Assembly: GCA_000681355.2 (NCBI GenBank)
Contig: JJNX02000001.1
Span: 55,611 to 119,610, forward strand
Length of the DNA: 64,000 nt
From: Peptococcaceae bacterium SCADC1_2_3
GTDB taxonomy: Bacteria; Bacillota; Desulfotomaculia; Desulfotomaculales; Nap2-2B
Reading direction: 5' to 3'
Position numbers and translations under genes: made by a program. The notes under the pieces were generated by a model. That model did no database searches. It was given only the letters and a program-made list of their open reading frames with translations, and had not been told where the DNA came from. Position 1 is the first letter of the stretch. Each line of letters opens with the position of its first letter. Below are positions 1 through 8,596 of the stretch, piece after piece.

Positions 1-2119
1 TATTTTTTCCCACGCGCGTGTTGCACTTGATCTCCACGCCTAGCGCCCGAATGTTGTCAATCTCTTGACTCAAAATGTTGCGGGGAAGCCTGTAAGCAGG
101 GATTGCCCAGCGAAGCATCCCCCCGGGTTCTGAAAGTTCTTCAAATACAACCACTTTATAACCCCGCTGCGCCAAGTCTCGCGCTGCTGTCAAACCGGCA
201 GGGCCCGCGCCAACCACGGCAATCCTTTCTTTTCTGGTTACAGGAACCGGTTCTATTTTAGGTCTTGCCGCATTATCGGTAATAAACCGCTTTAGATGCT
301 TGATGGCAACCGGCTCGTCCACCTGTCCCCTTCGACACTTTGACTGGCATTTGTGGTCACAAACCCTTCCGCAAACAGAAGGAAAAGGATTGGTTTTTAG
401 GAGAATCTTGTAAGCCTCTTCAAAACGTTCTGCCCGCACTAAAGCAATGTAAGACGGGATATCCATTTCAACCGGACAGGTATGCTGACAGGGCGACTTA
501 AATAAAGCAGCACAAACTGCCGCGGGACAACGCTTATCCCTTATATGGGCCTCATATTCATCCCTGAAATAACGGATGGTACTCAAAACAGGATTAGGAG
601 CCGTTTGACCAAGTCCGCAAAGGGCGGAATCTTTAATGGTTCTAGCCAGTTCTTCGAGAAGCTCAATATCCCCTTCTTTACCCTTTCCTAAAGTAATGTC
701 GGTGAGGATCTCAAGCATTCTTTTTGTTCCCTCGCGACAAGGAGTACACTTTCCACAGGATTCCTCCTGACAAAATTCCATAAAGAAACGGGCCATATCC
801 ACGGCGCATTTGTCCTCATTCATGACAATCAAGCCACCAGACCCCATAATGGCTCCCAATTCTACTACGTTTTCATAATCAACCGGTGCATTTAAATGCT
901 GAACGGGAATACAACCGCCTGACGGCCCGCCCAATTGAGCGGCTTTAAACTTCTTTCCACCAGGGATACCCCCTCCGATATCATATACGATACTTCCCAG
1001 GGTGGTTCCCATGGGAACTTCTACCAAACCAATATTATTTACATCGCCTGTCAAGGCAAAAACCTTGGTCCCTTTGCTTTTTTCCGTACCCACACTGGCA
1101 TACCAGGCACTACCCCTTAATATGATCTGACCAATATTAGCTAAAGTTTCTACATTGTTTAAAACACTTGGTTTCCCCCACAGTCCTGAAACAGCCGGAA
1201 AAGGGGGCCTTGGCCTGGGCATTCCTCTATTTCCCTCAATGGAAGTCATTAAAGCCGTTTCTTCCCCACAGACAAAGGCTCCCGCCCCCTGGTAAATTTC
1301 AAGATCAAAATCAAAACCGGTTCCTAAAATATCCTTTCCCAAAAGTCCATATTCTTTTGCTTGAGTGATGGCAATATTCAAACGTTGAATAGCCAGTGGA
1401 TATTCGGCACGACAGTAAATGTAACCTTGATGAGCATCAATAGCTTTAGCGGCAATAACCATACCCTCAATAACAGCATGGGGATCAGCTTCAAGGACAC
1501 TTCTGTCCATGAAGGCACCAGGGTCACCCTCATCGGCATTACAAAGGACATATTTTACATCCCCCTTGGACTGGAAGGCAAACTTCCACTTAAGACCGGT
1601 GGGAAAACCTGCTCCGCCTCTTCCTCGTAATCCTGAGTCCAAAACTTCTTTGATAATTTCTTCTGAGGACATGTCAGATAAGGCCTTAGCCATCCCGGCA
1701 TAACCATCCCTGGCAATGTACTCATCAATTTTTTCCGGGTCGATAAGACCTCTATTTCTCAATACCCTTAATTCCTGAAGAGCAAAAAAGGGTATCTCCT
1801 GCATGGTGGGAATGACTTCTTCTGTGGTTGGTTCTTTATAAAGGAGCCTCTGTAAAAGCCTTCCTTTAACGAGATGTTCTTCAACTAATTCCGGAATATC
1901 CTCTGGCTTGATCAACGTATAAATGACGCCTTCCGGATAGACCACCATAATAGGACCCAAGGCACAAAATCCATTACAACCAGTTTCGACAATTTTAATT
2001 TCTTCTGAAAGATTTTTTTTATCCAGCTCGGCAATCAAAGCCTTCTTTACGGCAAGACTTCCAGAAGCATGGCAACCTGTTCCTCCGCAAAGCAATAAAT
2101 GTGCACGAAACACCTTCAA
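1..2119 (-). CDS. NuoF-GltD fusion, NADH-binding hydrogenase/formate dehydrogenase subunit (partial)
   Basis: This flavoprotein subunit is expected to exchange electrons between NAD(P)H and a partner [FeFe] hydrogenase or formate dehydrogenase. It starts with TTG at 2119 behind an AAGGAGG site at 2131-2137, and its C-terminus lies beyond base 1. In order it shows a thioredoxin-like 2Fe-2S domain (CGGTGCHASG), the NuoF FMN/NADH fold (LRGRGGAGFPTG), the NuoF 4Fe-4S motif (ESCGKCTPCREGTKRM, near 745-790), then a GltD-type domain with several Cys motifs and a second dinucleotide fold (GAGPAGLTAARDL). Stand-alone NuoF ends before the GltD part, so this is a fusion carrying two flavin/nucleotide sites. 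It closes a cluster with the 2Fe-2S protein and NuoE. The catalytic subunit is probably just outside the window. The family call is firm; the partner enzyme is inferred. Confidence 0.85.
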   Translation of the reverse strand, partial: MKVFRAHLLLCGGTGCHASGSLAVKKALIAELDKKNLSEEIKIVETGCNGFCALGPIMVVYPEGVIYTLIKPEDIPELVEEHLVKGRLLQRLLYKEPTTEEVIPTMQEIPFFALQELRVLRNRGLIDPEKIDEYIARDGYAGMAKALSDMSSEEIIKEVLDSGLRGRGGAGFPTGLKWKFAFQSKGDVKYVLCNADEGDPGAFMDRSVLEADPHAVIEGMVIAAKAIDAHQGYIYCRAEYPLAIQRLNIAITQAKEYGLLGKDILGTGFDFDLEIYQGAGAFVCGEETALMTSIEGNRGMPRPRPPFPAVSGLWGKPSVLNNVETLANIGQIILRGSAWYASVGTEKSKGTKVFALTGDVNNIGLVEVPMGTTLGSIVYDIGGGIPGGKKFKAAQLGGPSGGCIPVQHLNAPVDYENVVELGAIMGSGGLIVMNEDKCAVDMARFFMEFCQEESCGKCTPCREGTKRMLEILTDITLGKGKEGDIELLEELARTIKDSALCGLGQTAPNPVLSTIRYFRDEYEAHIRDKRCPAAVCAALFKSPCQHTCPVEMDIPSYIALVRAERFEEAYKILLKTNPFPSVCGRVCDHKCQSKCRRGQVDEPVAIKHLKRFITDNAARPKIEPVPVTRKERIAVVGAGPAGLTAARDLAQRGYKVVVFEELSEPGGMLRWAIPAYRLPRNILSQEIDNIRALGVEIKCNTRVGKN

Positions 2120-2216
2120 CTGGGTATCATCCTCCTTATCTCAATTTTTTGGAGTCATTCTCGTATAAAAGTCTGATAAAACTAAGGGCATAATGCCGTG
2201 ATGCATCACATTTTTA

Positions 2217-2600
2217 CTACTTTATAATTTCTGCCCCTTTGGCCAGAACAAATGGGGTTTGAACCTCTCCCTGTAAAATATGTCTTTTGAAAACCTGTCT
2301 CATCTTGTTTGCATTCATATATTCGTACTTAATTGGCTCCTGTTCCATAGCTTCCACAGTAACCAAAGGTTCCCTGCTGCACAACCCCATGCACCCAGAT
2401 GTTGTCACCATAACATCCGTTACGCCTGCCTCCTCAATCTCCTGTATCAGCGCGCTCATAACCTCCCTTGCCCCGGAGACAATACCACAAGTTCCCATAT
2501 GAACGGTCACCTTTACTCTCCAGGCACCATCTCTCAAGGAGGTTTCGGCGTGAACTTTTTCCTTGATCTTTCTTAAATCTTCTATCGTTAGCTTTGCCAT
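2217..2600 (-). CDS. 2Fe-2S thioredoxin-like ferredoxin (HndB/NuoF N-terminal type)
   Basis: A 127-residue electron carrier of the thioredoxin-like 2Fe-2S family, as found in multi-subunit NAD(P)-linked [FeFe] hydrogenases. Four ligand cysteines are visible as a CG pair (HMGTCGIVSGA) followed by SGCMGLCSREP. The start is ATG 2600 behind GGAGGGAAGT. It sits 24 bases after nuoE and about 100 bases before the NuoF-GltD gene, in the same transcription unit. It likely supplies an extra 2Fe-2S site to that complex. The sequence looks complete and undamaged. Confidence 0.82.
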   Translation of the reverse strand: MAKLTIEDLRKIKEKVHAETSLRDGAWRVKVTVHMGTCGIVSGAREVMSALIQEIEEAGVTDVMVTTSGCMGLCSREPLVTVEAMEQEPIKYEYMNANKMRQVFKRHILQGEVQTPFVLAKGAEIIK

Positions 2601-2624
2601 AGTTACTTCCCTCCTTTTTGCTTA

Positions 2625-3119
2625 TCAATTATATTGATTTAATATCTCCTTGATTTTTGTTGGTTTTACCCTTCCGTGAACATTGTCATCCACAAGAACC
2701 ATCGGTCCTAATCCACAAGCACCAACACATCTAACTGTTTCATAAGTAAACATTCTATCAGCGGTCGTTTCACCTTTTTTCACCCCATACTCCTTCTCTA
2801 TTTTTTCAGCAATAGCTTTACCCCCTCGAACATAACAGGCCGTTCCCAAGCACACGCGTACCAAATGCTTACCCCGGGGAGTCATTGTGAAAAATGAATA
2901 AAAAGTCACTACTCCATAAACACGACTCAACGGAAGATTTAATCCTTCAGCGATTCTTTTCTGGACAGAAATAGGCAAATATTCAAGGGCTACCTGAACT
3001 TCTTCCAAGACCGGAATTAATCCTCCCGGTTTACCTTTGTACTTGTTGATAATTTCATCCATTTTTGCAATATGTTCCGAAGTAAATTCTTTCAGTAGAT
3101 CACCGTCGGTTGCTTTCAC
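2625..3119 (-). CDS. nuoE: NuoE-type 2Fe-2S subunit of NAD-linked hydrogenase
   Basis: A 164-residue NuoE/HydC homologue with the usual N-terminal helical region and C-terminal thioredoxin fold. The four 2Fe-2S ligands are in CLGTAC and CVGAC, with the conserved VYGVVTFYSFF segment between them and the helical part. The start is GTG 3119, seven bases downstream of AAAGGAGG. It partners the NuoF module by relaying electrons between the FMN site and the catalytic subunit. The next gene upstream is the GHKL ATPase at 3199-3729, so regulatory and redox genes appear to share one transcript. Confidence 0.9.
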   Translation of the reverse strand: MKATDGDLLKEFTSEHIAKMDEIINKYKGKPGGLIPVLEEVQVALEYLPISVQKRIAEGLNLPLSRVYGVVTFYSFFTMTPRGKHLVRVCLGTACYVRGGKAIAEKIEKEYGVKKGETTADRMFTYETVRCVGACGLGPMVLVDDNVHGRVKPTKIKEILNQYN

Positions 3120-3198
3120 GTGCTTATTCCTCCTTTATCCAAAATATAACTCACGTTTCTGCCCCTTTCTTAATTTCTTAATAATAAATTTATCTAAA

Positions 3199-3729
3199 TT
3201 ATAAATTTTCGTCAAGATATATACGTAAAAACTTTATTATTTCTGGATGGTTTATGGGTACATCGCCCAACTGGGCCTTTATTTCTTTAGTATCCAGGAT
3301 AAATCTATTACCATTTATTGTATAATGAAATTTAAAATCTACCTCTGGATTACTTATAACTGATACCAGGATGGTTTCTTTAATATTTCCCAATAATGGT
3401 AAATCAGGATGGTTCAAAACAAAGGAAGAATAAATTTCTGTACCTTTCCTCACCTTGCTTTTTAAATAAAAATTACCTCCGCAATGTTCTGCCGTACCCT
3501 TTAAAAGAGGAACACCTAGTCCTGTTTTCTTACCAGTTTTAGTTGAAAAAAAAGGGTCAACTACTTTTTTAGCCATCTCTTCTGACATCCCTTTTCCGTC
3601 ATCCACTATCTTCATGGAAAGAAAATTTTTCTTGTTATCCCGCGTGATAAAAATACAAATATTTTTTGCTTCTGCCGTTAAAGAATTGGCTACAATGTCC
3701 ATAATATGAACACAAATTTCATTTACCAT
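3199..3729 (-). CDS. GHKL-type ATPase domain protein
   Basis: A 176-residue stand-alone histidine-kinase-type ATP-binding domain. The N-box is MDIVANSLTA, followed by a DDGKGM G1 box and a GLGVPLLKGTAEHCGG G2 region. There is no dimerisation/phospho-acceptor helix, so it resembles an anti-sigma/SpoIIAB-type or orphan ATPase rather than a sensor kinase. Such a protein recurs with DRTGG and PHP genes beside clostridial [FeFe]-hydrogenase operons. A regulatory role in H2 metabolism is inferred from this neighbourhood. The roughly 60 C-terminal residues do not match a domain I recognise. Confidence 0.75.
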   Translation of the reverse strand: MVNEICVHIMDIVANSLTAEAKNICIFITRDNKKNFLSMKIVDDGKGMSEEMAKKVVDPFFSTKTGKKTGLGVPLLKGTAEHCGGNFYLKSKVRKGTEIYSSFVLNHPDLPLLGNIKETILVSVISNPEVDFKFHYTINGNRFILDTKEIKAQLGDVPINHPEIIKFLRIYLDENL

Positions 3730-3765
3730 AATTAATTAATCCTATCTTAAAATAAACACCTTAAG

Positions 3766-4503
3766 TTATTGAAACTCCAGATAACGCCCTTCTTCAAATT
3801 TTAAGGCTCTGGCTATTTCTTTAAAGCTCGGCTCTTTAAGATAAAAAACAGTTCTTCTTTTACCTATATCTATAAGGTAATGAGCATCAGAAAATGTAAC
3901 AAAAGGAATACCTTTCGGGTTGACCAACGGTAAAAGTTCCTCTATTTTTTGCTTATTACGTACTTCTAAAGCATCAAAGGAAAGATTATCCGGTACATAA
4001 CCCAGTTGACTGATAATACTAAAGGTCTGGCTATCTATATGAGAAGGAATTACCAGCCCCTCTTTTAACTTAACCCTGGAAACAGCATCTTCAAGTGAAA
4101 TCTGGACGGAATTTAAAAGCAGCCTTTCTTCAAAGCGAATAATGTTACCATTTTCATCCACTACTACCTGGTCGCCAAAAAAAACCGGGTTATTTTTAAC
4201 CGCTGGTAGGAATTCATAAATTTCTCTTTGAAAATCTAGAGCGGTCTTATAATTATCAAATAAAACTAAGAGATGAATTTCTTCCCTGGTTTGTATTTCC
4301 ATACCAAATAGCACCACTAAACCAAGTTTTTTCCCTAACTCATGGACATAAATAGTATTTTCTACCATGTTATGATCGGTAATGGCAATAATATCCAAGC
4401 CCACCTCTTTGGCCTTTTTAATAACATTTTGAGGAGACATTTCCAGGCTGGCACATGGTGAAAGGGTTGAATGGATATGAAAGTCACAAAAAAAGCCGGT
4501 CAC
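3766..4503 (-). CDS. PHP domain metal-dependent phosphoesterase
   Basis: A 245-residue PHP-fold protein. The metal ligands are visible as DFHIHSTLSPCAS at the N-terminus, AITDHN near residue 40, an internal SHID, and SDAHYLID near the C-terminus. PHP proteins hydrolyse phosphoesters such as nucleotides or phosphosugars; the substrate here is unknown. The start is GTG 4503, just after the stop of the upstream DRTGG gene, with AAGAGG upstream, so the two are translationally coupled. It belongs to the DRTGG/GHKL/hydrogenase-like set and probably acts in signalling rather than central metabolism. Confidence 0.82.
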   Translation of the reverse strand: MTGFFCDFHIHSTLSPCASLEMSPQNVIKKAKEVGLDIIAITDHNMVENTIYVHELGKKLGLVVLFGMEIQTREEIHLLVLFDNYKTALDFQREIYEFLPAVKNNPVFFGDQVVVDENGNIIRFEERLLLNSVQISLEDAVSRVKLKEGLVIPSHIDSQTFSIISQLGYVPDNLSFDALEVRNKQKIEELLPLVNPKGIPFVTFSDAHYLIDIGKRRTVFYLKEPSFKEIARALKFEEGRYLEFQ

Positions 4504-4509
4504 CTCTTA

Positions 4510-4848
4510 TTAACCTCTTTTTAAAGCATTATAAATAAGACCGCTAATTTCAAAGGCCGGGCGATAATCTCTTAAAATAGCAATATTTTCACTTTTAGCT
4601 CTTTCAATAACTTCTTGTTCTAATTCAAGCTTACGCGGAATAATGATCGCGAGAATATCTCTGAGTTTGGCCACGCCTAAAACATTTACATGTCTTTGGA
4701 TGGTAATCCAGACGGAACCTTCTTCAATATTGGCGATAACATCAGACAAAAGGTCAGAAACGTATCCCGACTTTATTTCTTTGTCCAAGTTAACCTCACC
4801 GGTTAAAGTTTCAAAACCCAATAAATTAACCAACTCGCCAAGAGTCAT
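4510..4848 (-). CDS. DRTGG domain protein (first copy)
   Basis: A DRTGG-type domain protein of about 112 residues, a fold found alone or beside CBS domains and in Pta-like proteins. I place the start at ATG 4848 (MTLGELV), directly after AGGAGG; an in-frame TTG further upstream at 4866 lacks a ribosome site. It is followed within seven bases by the PHP gene. A paralogue of similar length is encoded at 6755-7114, on the other side of the hydrogenase-like gene. The function is unknown; ligand sensing is the usual guess for the family. Confidence 0.72.
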   Translation of the reverse strand: MTLGELVNLLGFETLTGEVNLDKEIKSGYVSDLLSDVIANIEEGSVWITIQRHVNVLGVAKLRDILAIIIPRKLELEQEVIERAKSENIAILRDYRPAFEISGLIYNALKRG

Positions 4849-4901
4849 TATTTTCCTCCTAAGCAATATTTATTTATGACTATTTAGGGGCCCTCTTTTG
4901 T

Positions 4902-6272
4902 TTATTCGTTAACCTTTTCTTTTTTCTTTCCCTTTGCTTTTGATGAGTTACTAACCATTGCCGGAGGCATTTTACGCGCTAAATCAAGTACTTCTTCGGC
5001 TAAGGTTTGTACTCTTTCCCTTAACTTAAAAATACAATCAGTGTCAACAGCCAAACCCCGGATAACGTCCTCGGCCAAGGCCCGGCAGCTTGGTGCGCCA
5101 CAGGCGCCACAGTCCAGACCAGGTAGTTCGTTAGTTATTTTATCTAAACGTTCCATTTTAAGCAGTGCTTTGGATACGTCTTCATCAAGCATCATTACTG
5201 GTCTGGGCAGGATAGGTTCGGTAGAAAAAAACCTGCCTTGTTGGTAAAAATCCAACATATCTTTTTCCTGGTAATACGGCGTTTTTGCCCGGTACTTTTC
5301 AACAAAATATTTTAACTTTACCCTTCCTACAAATGGATTTTGTATACTTAAGGGACCGCCTACGCACCCCCCGGTACAAGCCCGGAGTTCAAGAAAATCA
5401 ACATCTCTTAATTCGCCCCTTTCTATTTCTTCCAATAAACTTACCACATTATGAATACCGCAAACTGCTAAAATTGAACCATAATTCAACGCTTTAGCCT
5501 CTCCGGTAATGTAACCCCAGGACATTCCAAGGCCAGTTGCTTTTTGTAAATTCTTATTTTTCTCTTTTTTATGATTTTTAGCTAATTGCTTAAGTATATC
5601 TTTGTATACCAAAGACATATTAATAACTCCATCAACGGCGGAATTTTTTATACCCGTAGGCTGTGTCATCTCGGTCACTTTAGCCGGACAAAGTGAAATA
5701 GCAAAAGCACCAATATCTTCATAAGGAATACCCTTTCTTTTTACGGCCTCTTCCTTAGCTATCCTGGCAGCTATTTCTCTAGGAGTCATAAAAGGAGATA
5801 CTTGGCTTAAAAGATCGGGAAATTTAATTTGCATTAAACGTAAAACAGCAGGACAGTATGAAGAAATAAGCGGTTTTTTATACTTATTTGTACTTAAGTA
5901 ATGACGGGTCATAAAAGATACTACTTCTTCTGCCAAAGCAACCTCAAAAACATCATCAAAACCGATGTTTAAAAAAGCGTCAAGAATGTTTTCCACGCTT
6001 TCCTCTTCTTTAAATTGGGCGTAAAATGTAGGACCTGGAAGAGCAATCTTATACTTAAATTCGGAAAGTTTGTCCAAGGTATCGGTAACCGCAATTTTAG
6101 CGTTATAAGGACAAACCCGGATACAATCGCCGCAATCAATGCATCGTTCTCCTATTATATGGGCTTTACCGTCGTGAACGCGAATAGCTTCTGTAGGGCA
6201 CCTTTTAATACAATTTGTACAACCCATACATTTTTCATAATCAAGGGTTATTGAATGAAAGTAACTAGACAT
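4902..6272 (-). CDS. [FeFe]-hydrogenase-like protein, probable sensory (HydS-type)
   Basis: A 456-residue protein with an N-terminal 2x[4Fe-4S] ferredoxin domain (CMGCTNCIKRCP, CIDCGDCIRVCP), an [FeFe]-hydrogenase large-subunit fold and a C-terminal Fe-S segment (LDCGACGAPSCRAL). All four H-cluster cysteines are present: Cys140 (SSYCPAV), Cys195 (SLCPAK) and Cys299/Cys303 (ACTGGC). The second-sphere residues differ from catalytic enzymes. The proton-relay Cys preceding Cys140 is Tyr, the L2 Met-Pro is Ser-Leu, and the L3 Met is Arg. That pattern fits the putative sensory groups rather than an H2-turnover enzyme. Neighbouring DRTGG, PHP and ATPase genes support a regulatory role. ATG 6272 follows AAGGTAGGAG. 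The fold is firm; sensing is inferred. Confidence 0.8.
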   Translation of the reverse strand: MSSYFHSITLDYEKCMGCTNCIKRCPTEAIRVHDGKAHIIGERCIDCGDCIRVCPYNAKIAVTDTLDKLSEFKYKIALPGPTFYAQFKEEESVENILDAFLNIGFDDVFEVALAEEVVSFMTRHYLSTNKYKKPLISSYCPAVLRLMQIKFPDLLSQVSPFMTPREIAARIAKEEAVKRKGIPYEDIGAFAISLCPAKVTEMTQPTGIKNSAVDGVINMSLVYKDILKQLAKNHKKEKNKNLQKATGLGMSWGYITGEAKALNYGSILAVCGIHNVVSLLEEIERGELRDVDFLELRACTGGCVGGPLSIQNPFVGRVKLKYFVEKYRAKTPYYQEKDMLDFYQQGRFFSTEPILPRPVMMLDEDVSKALLKMERLDKITNELPGLDCGACGAPSCRALAEDVIRGLAVDTDCIFKLRERVQTLAEEVLDLARKMPPAMVSNSSKAKGKKKEKVNE

Positions 6273-6296
6273 TAAACTACTCCTACCTTAACTTAT

Positions 6297-6758
6297 TTAA
6301 TCTTTGGAAGACAAATAAACTATTGCCTCCAAAACCGTACCTACTCCTACCTGAGACTTAATATTTAATTTATGGGAACATTGTTTAATATTAGGTAAAC
6401 CCATTCCTGCTCCAAAACCCATTTCCCGTACCTCATGGGTCGCAGTTGAGTATCCTTCCTTCATGGCCATTTCTAAATCAGGAATTCCCATTCCTGTATC
6501 TTCCGTTAAGACAACCACCTTCTCGGGAACAATAATTACTTCAAGCTCTCCGTGGGTAGCGTGAATAATAACATTCATTACGGCTTCATAAACGATGATG
6601 GCTATATTTCTAACTTCCTCCGGCCTTAAACCCAACTGTTGCAGTGTTTTTTTAACCTTTGAAGCTGCCTCTCCGGCTACACTAAAATCTTTTTCTCCTA
6701 TCTTAAACTCTAGCTTAAACTGCGGTTTGCTATCTGCTTCTTTGTCCGGGTGGTTCAT
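6297..6758 (-). CDS. RsbW/SpoIIAB-like anti-sigma ATPase
   Basis: A GHKL ATPase of about 153 residues with an N-box (VYEAVMNVIIHATHG), a DTGMGIPD G1 box and a GMGLPNIKQCS G2 region. This is the serine-kinase/anti-sigma type. The start is taken as ATG 6758, which overlaps the stop of the upstream DRTGG gene (ATGA), in preference to the further-upstream TTG frame. It is the second GHKL protein of the cluster and precedes the hydrogenase-like gene by 24 bases. A partner-switch with an unseen target is plausible. No sigma factor or STAS gene is visible here. Confidence 0.75.
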   Translation of the reverse strand: MNHPDKEADSKPQFKLEFKIGEKDFSVAGEAASKVKKTLQQLGLRPEEVRNIAIIVYEAVMNVIIHATHGELEVIIVPEKVVVLTEDTGMGIPDLEMAMKEGYSTATHEVREMGFGAGMGLPNIKQCSHKLNIKSQVGVGTVLEAIVYLSSKD

Positions 6759-7114
6759 TGAGTAGAGTCCCTCATGCATCCCTGAAGTCCGTTCGTAAAA
6801 AGCAAACCGCAACACTTAAACATTAAAAAGGGGGTAGATAAAAGAGGAATATAGCTTGCTTCAGCTTTTTTAATTATTTCTTTTGCCGGTCGTTTCCCTC
6901 CTACAAACACTACTCCCACGGCATCCATTATTTCGGCGGTATGAATTACATGTTCATTAATAAGGGAAGTAATTAAGAGAGTATGAGAACCGGCAAAAGC
7001 CAACATTTCACTCATCAGGTCACAACCAAATCCGGTCTCTGCTTCCCGCTCCAGTAAGTGCTCGCCACAAAGCACTTCAGCCTTAAGAATCTTTTGGATG
7101 TCTTTTAAATTCAT
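6755..7114 (-). CDS. DRTGG domain protein (second copy)
   Basis: A 119-residue DRTGG-type protein, paralogous to the one at 4510-4848. Both share a predicted start-to-end fold with an acidic GCDLMSEML segment and a C-terminal EASYIPLLST stretch. It is the first gene of the regulatory set after NfnAB and overlaps the RsbW-like gene by four bases. The function is unknown. The paired copies flanking one ATPase and the hydrogenase-like gene suggest a heteromeric or duplicated sensor. Confidence 0.7.
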   Translation of the reverse strand: MNLKDIQKILKAEVLCGEHLLEREAETGFGCDLMSEMLAFAGSHTLLITSLINEHVIHTAEIMDAVGVVFVGGKRPAKEIIKKAEASYIPLLSTPFLMFKCCGLLFTNGLQGCMRDSTQ

Positions 7115-7177
7115 AATTCTAGCCTTACTTCCCTAATTACTTTATATTTTTATTAATTCTATAAATTTATTATATGC

Positions 7178-8596
7178 TTAAGTATTCTTACCTGCAAGGT
7201 ACTGGTGAATTGCATTTGCCGCCACGCGCCCGGCTCCCATGGCCAGGATAACCGTAGCCGCACCGGTAACAATGTCGCCACCCGCGTATACCCCCGACTT
7301 AGAGGTAGCCCCGGTTTTTAAATCCGCTACAATATTGCCTTTCTTGGTTACGGCCAAGCCCGTTGTAGTACGGGGTACAAGAGGATTCGGCCCTTGGCCG
7401 ATAGCCATTACCACTGTATCTACTTCCATGATGTATTCTGAGCCTGAAATAGGCACAGGCCTGCGCCGGCCGGATTCGTCAGGCTCACCTAATTCGTAGC
7501 GTAAACATTCCATTCGTTCTACCCAACCTTGCTCATTGCCAAAAATTTGGGTCGGGCTGGTCAAAAAGGCAAATTTGACCCCTTCCTCTTCGGCGTGCTC
7601 TGCCTCTTCAATCCGGGCCGGCATTTCTTCTTTTGAACGCCGGTAGACAATCCAAGACTCTTCCGCCCCTAAACGCAAAGCGGTACGGGCTGAATCCATC
7701 GCCACATTGCCTCCCCCAACTACGGCTACCTTGCGGCCAATTCTAATCGGGGTATCGTATTCAGGAAATAAATAGGCCTTCATTAAGTTTGTCCGGGTAA
7801 GAAATTCATTGGCTGAATATACGCCGCAAAAATTTTCCCCCGGTATATTCATAAAGTAAGGTAAACCGGCCCCTGTACCAATAAAAACAGCCTGGAAACC
7901 TTCGTTTAAAAGTTCGTCTACCGTAGCTAACTTGCCAACTACGGAATCAACCTGAATATCTACCCCTAGTTTCCTAACGTTGTCTATTTCTGTTTGCACT
8001 ACTTTTTTTGGTAAACGAAACTCAGGAATACCATACATTAAAACACCGCCCGGGACATGCAAGGCCTCAAAAATAGTTACTTGGTAGCCTAACTTTGCTA
8101 AATCGGCCGCACAAGTAAGCCCTGCCGGACCGGAACCGACAATGGCTACTTTTAACTTATTAGGAGGAACCACCTCAGGTAAAGTTACGCCATGCTCCAA
8201 CTCCCAATCAGCACAAAAACGTTCCAGTCTGCCAATAGCTACCGGTTCGTGTTTTTTACCCAAAGTGCAATACATTTCGCACTGGCTTTCCTGCGGGCAT
8301 ACCCGTCCACAAATAGCCGGTAAAGCATTTTTTTCTTTAAGTTTCTTAATTGCACCGGCAAAATCTTTTTCCGCCATAAGCTTAATAAAGGCCGGGATAT
8401 CCACCTCTACCGGACATCCCGCGAGACAAGGACTTTTTTTACACTGGATACAACGCTCCGCTTCTGTCACCGCCGTCTCAATTGCATATCCCAGAGCCAC
8501 TTCGTTAAAATTCTTAACTCTTTCTCCGGCATCCTGAGTTGGCATAGGATGTTTTTTAGGAATAATTACTTTTTTTGTTTTGGCGGTTTCGGCCAT
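7178..8596 (-). CDS. nfnB: NfnB, NADPH-binding subunit of ferredoxin-dependent bifurcating transhydrogenase
   Basis: This is the large subunit of NADH-dependent reduced ferredoxin:NADP+ oxidoreductase, 472 residues from ATG 8596. Visible are N-terminal 4Fe-4S cysteines (CIQCKKSPCLAGCPVEVDIP, CGRVCPQESQCEMYC), a first Rossmann motif (VGSGPAGLTCAADLAKLG), a second nucleotide fold (VGGGNVAMDSARTA) and a C-terminal GGDIVTGAATVILAMGAGR. The ATG shares a base with the nfnA stop (TAATG), with GGAGG inside the end of nfnA; an earlier in-frame start eight codons upstream is less likely. GltD-like proteins look similar, but the adjacent nfnA decides the call. Confidence 0.92.
   Translation of the reverse strand: MAETAKTKKVIIPKKHPMPTQDAGERVKNFNEVALGYAIETAVTEAERCIQCKKSPCLAGCPVEVDIPAFIKLMAEKDFAGAIKKLKEKNALPAICGRVCPQESQCEMYCTLGKKHEPVAIGRLERFCADWELEHGVTLPEVVPPNKLKVAIVGSGPAGLTCAADLAKLGYQVTIFEALHVPGGVLMYGIPEFRLPKKVVQTEIDNVRKLGVDIQVDSVVGKLATVDELLNEGFQAVFIGTGAGLPYFMNIPGENFCGVYSANEFLTRTNLMKAYLFPEYDTPIRIGRKVAVVGGGNVAMDSARTALRLGAEESWIVYRRSKEEMPARIEEAEHAEEEGVKFAFLTSPTQIFGNEQGWVERMECLRYELGEPDESGRRRPVPISGSEYIMEVDTVVMAIGQGPNPLVPRTTTGLAVTKKGNIVADLKTGATSKSGVYAGGDIVTGAATVILAMGAGRVAANAIHQYLAGKNT

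Noticed and set aside
4902..6272. Catalytic [FeFe] hydrogenase HydA
   Set aside because: The proton-relay Cys and both conserved Met positions around the H-cluster are substituted, and regulatory genes surround it; the catalytic subunit is more likely outside the window.
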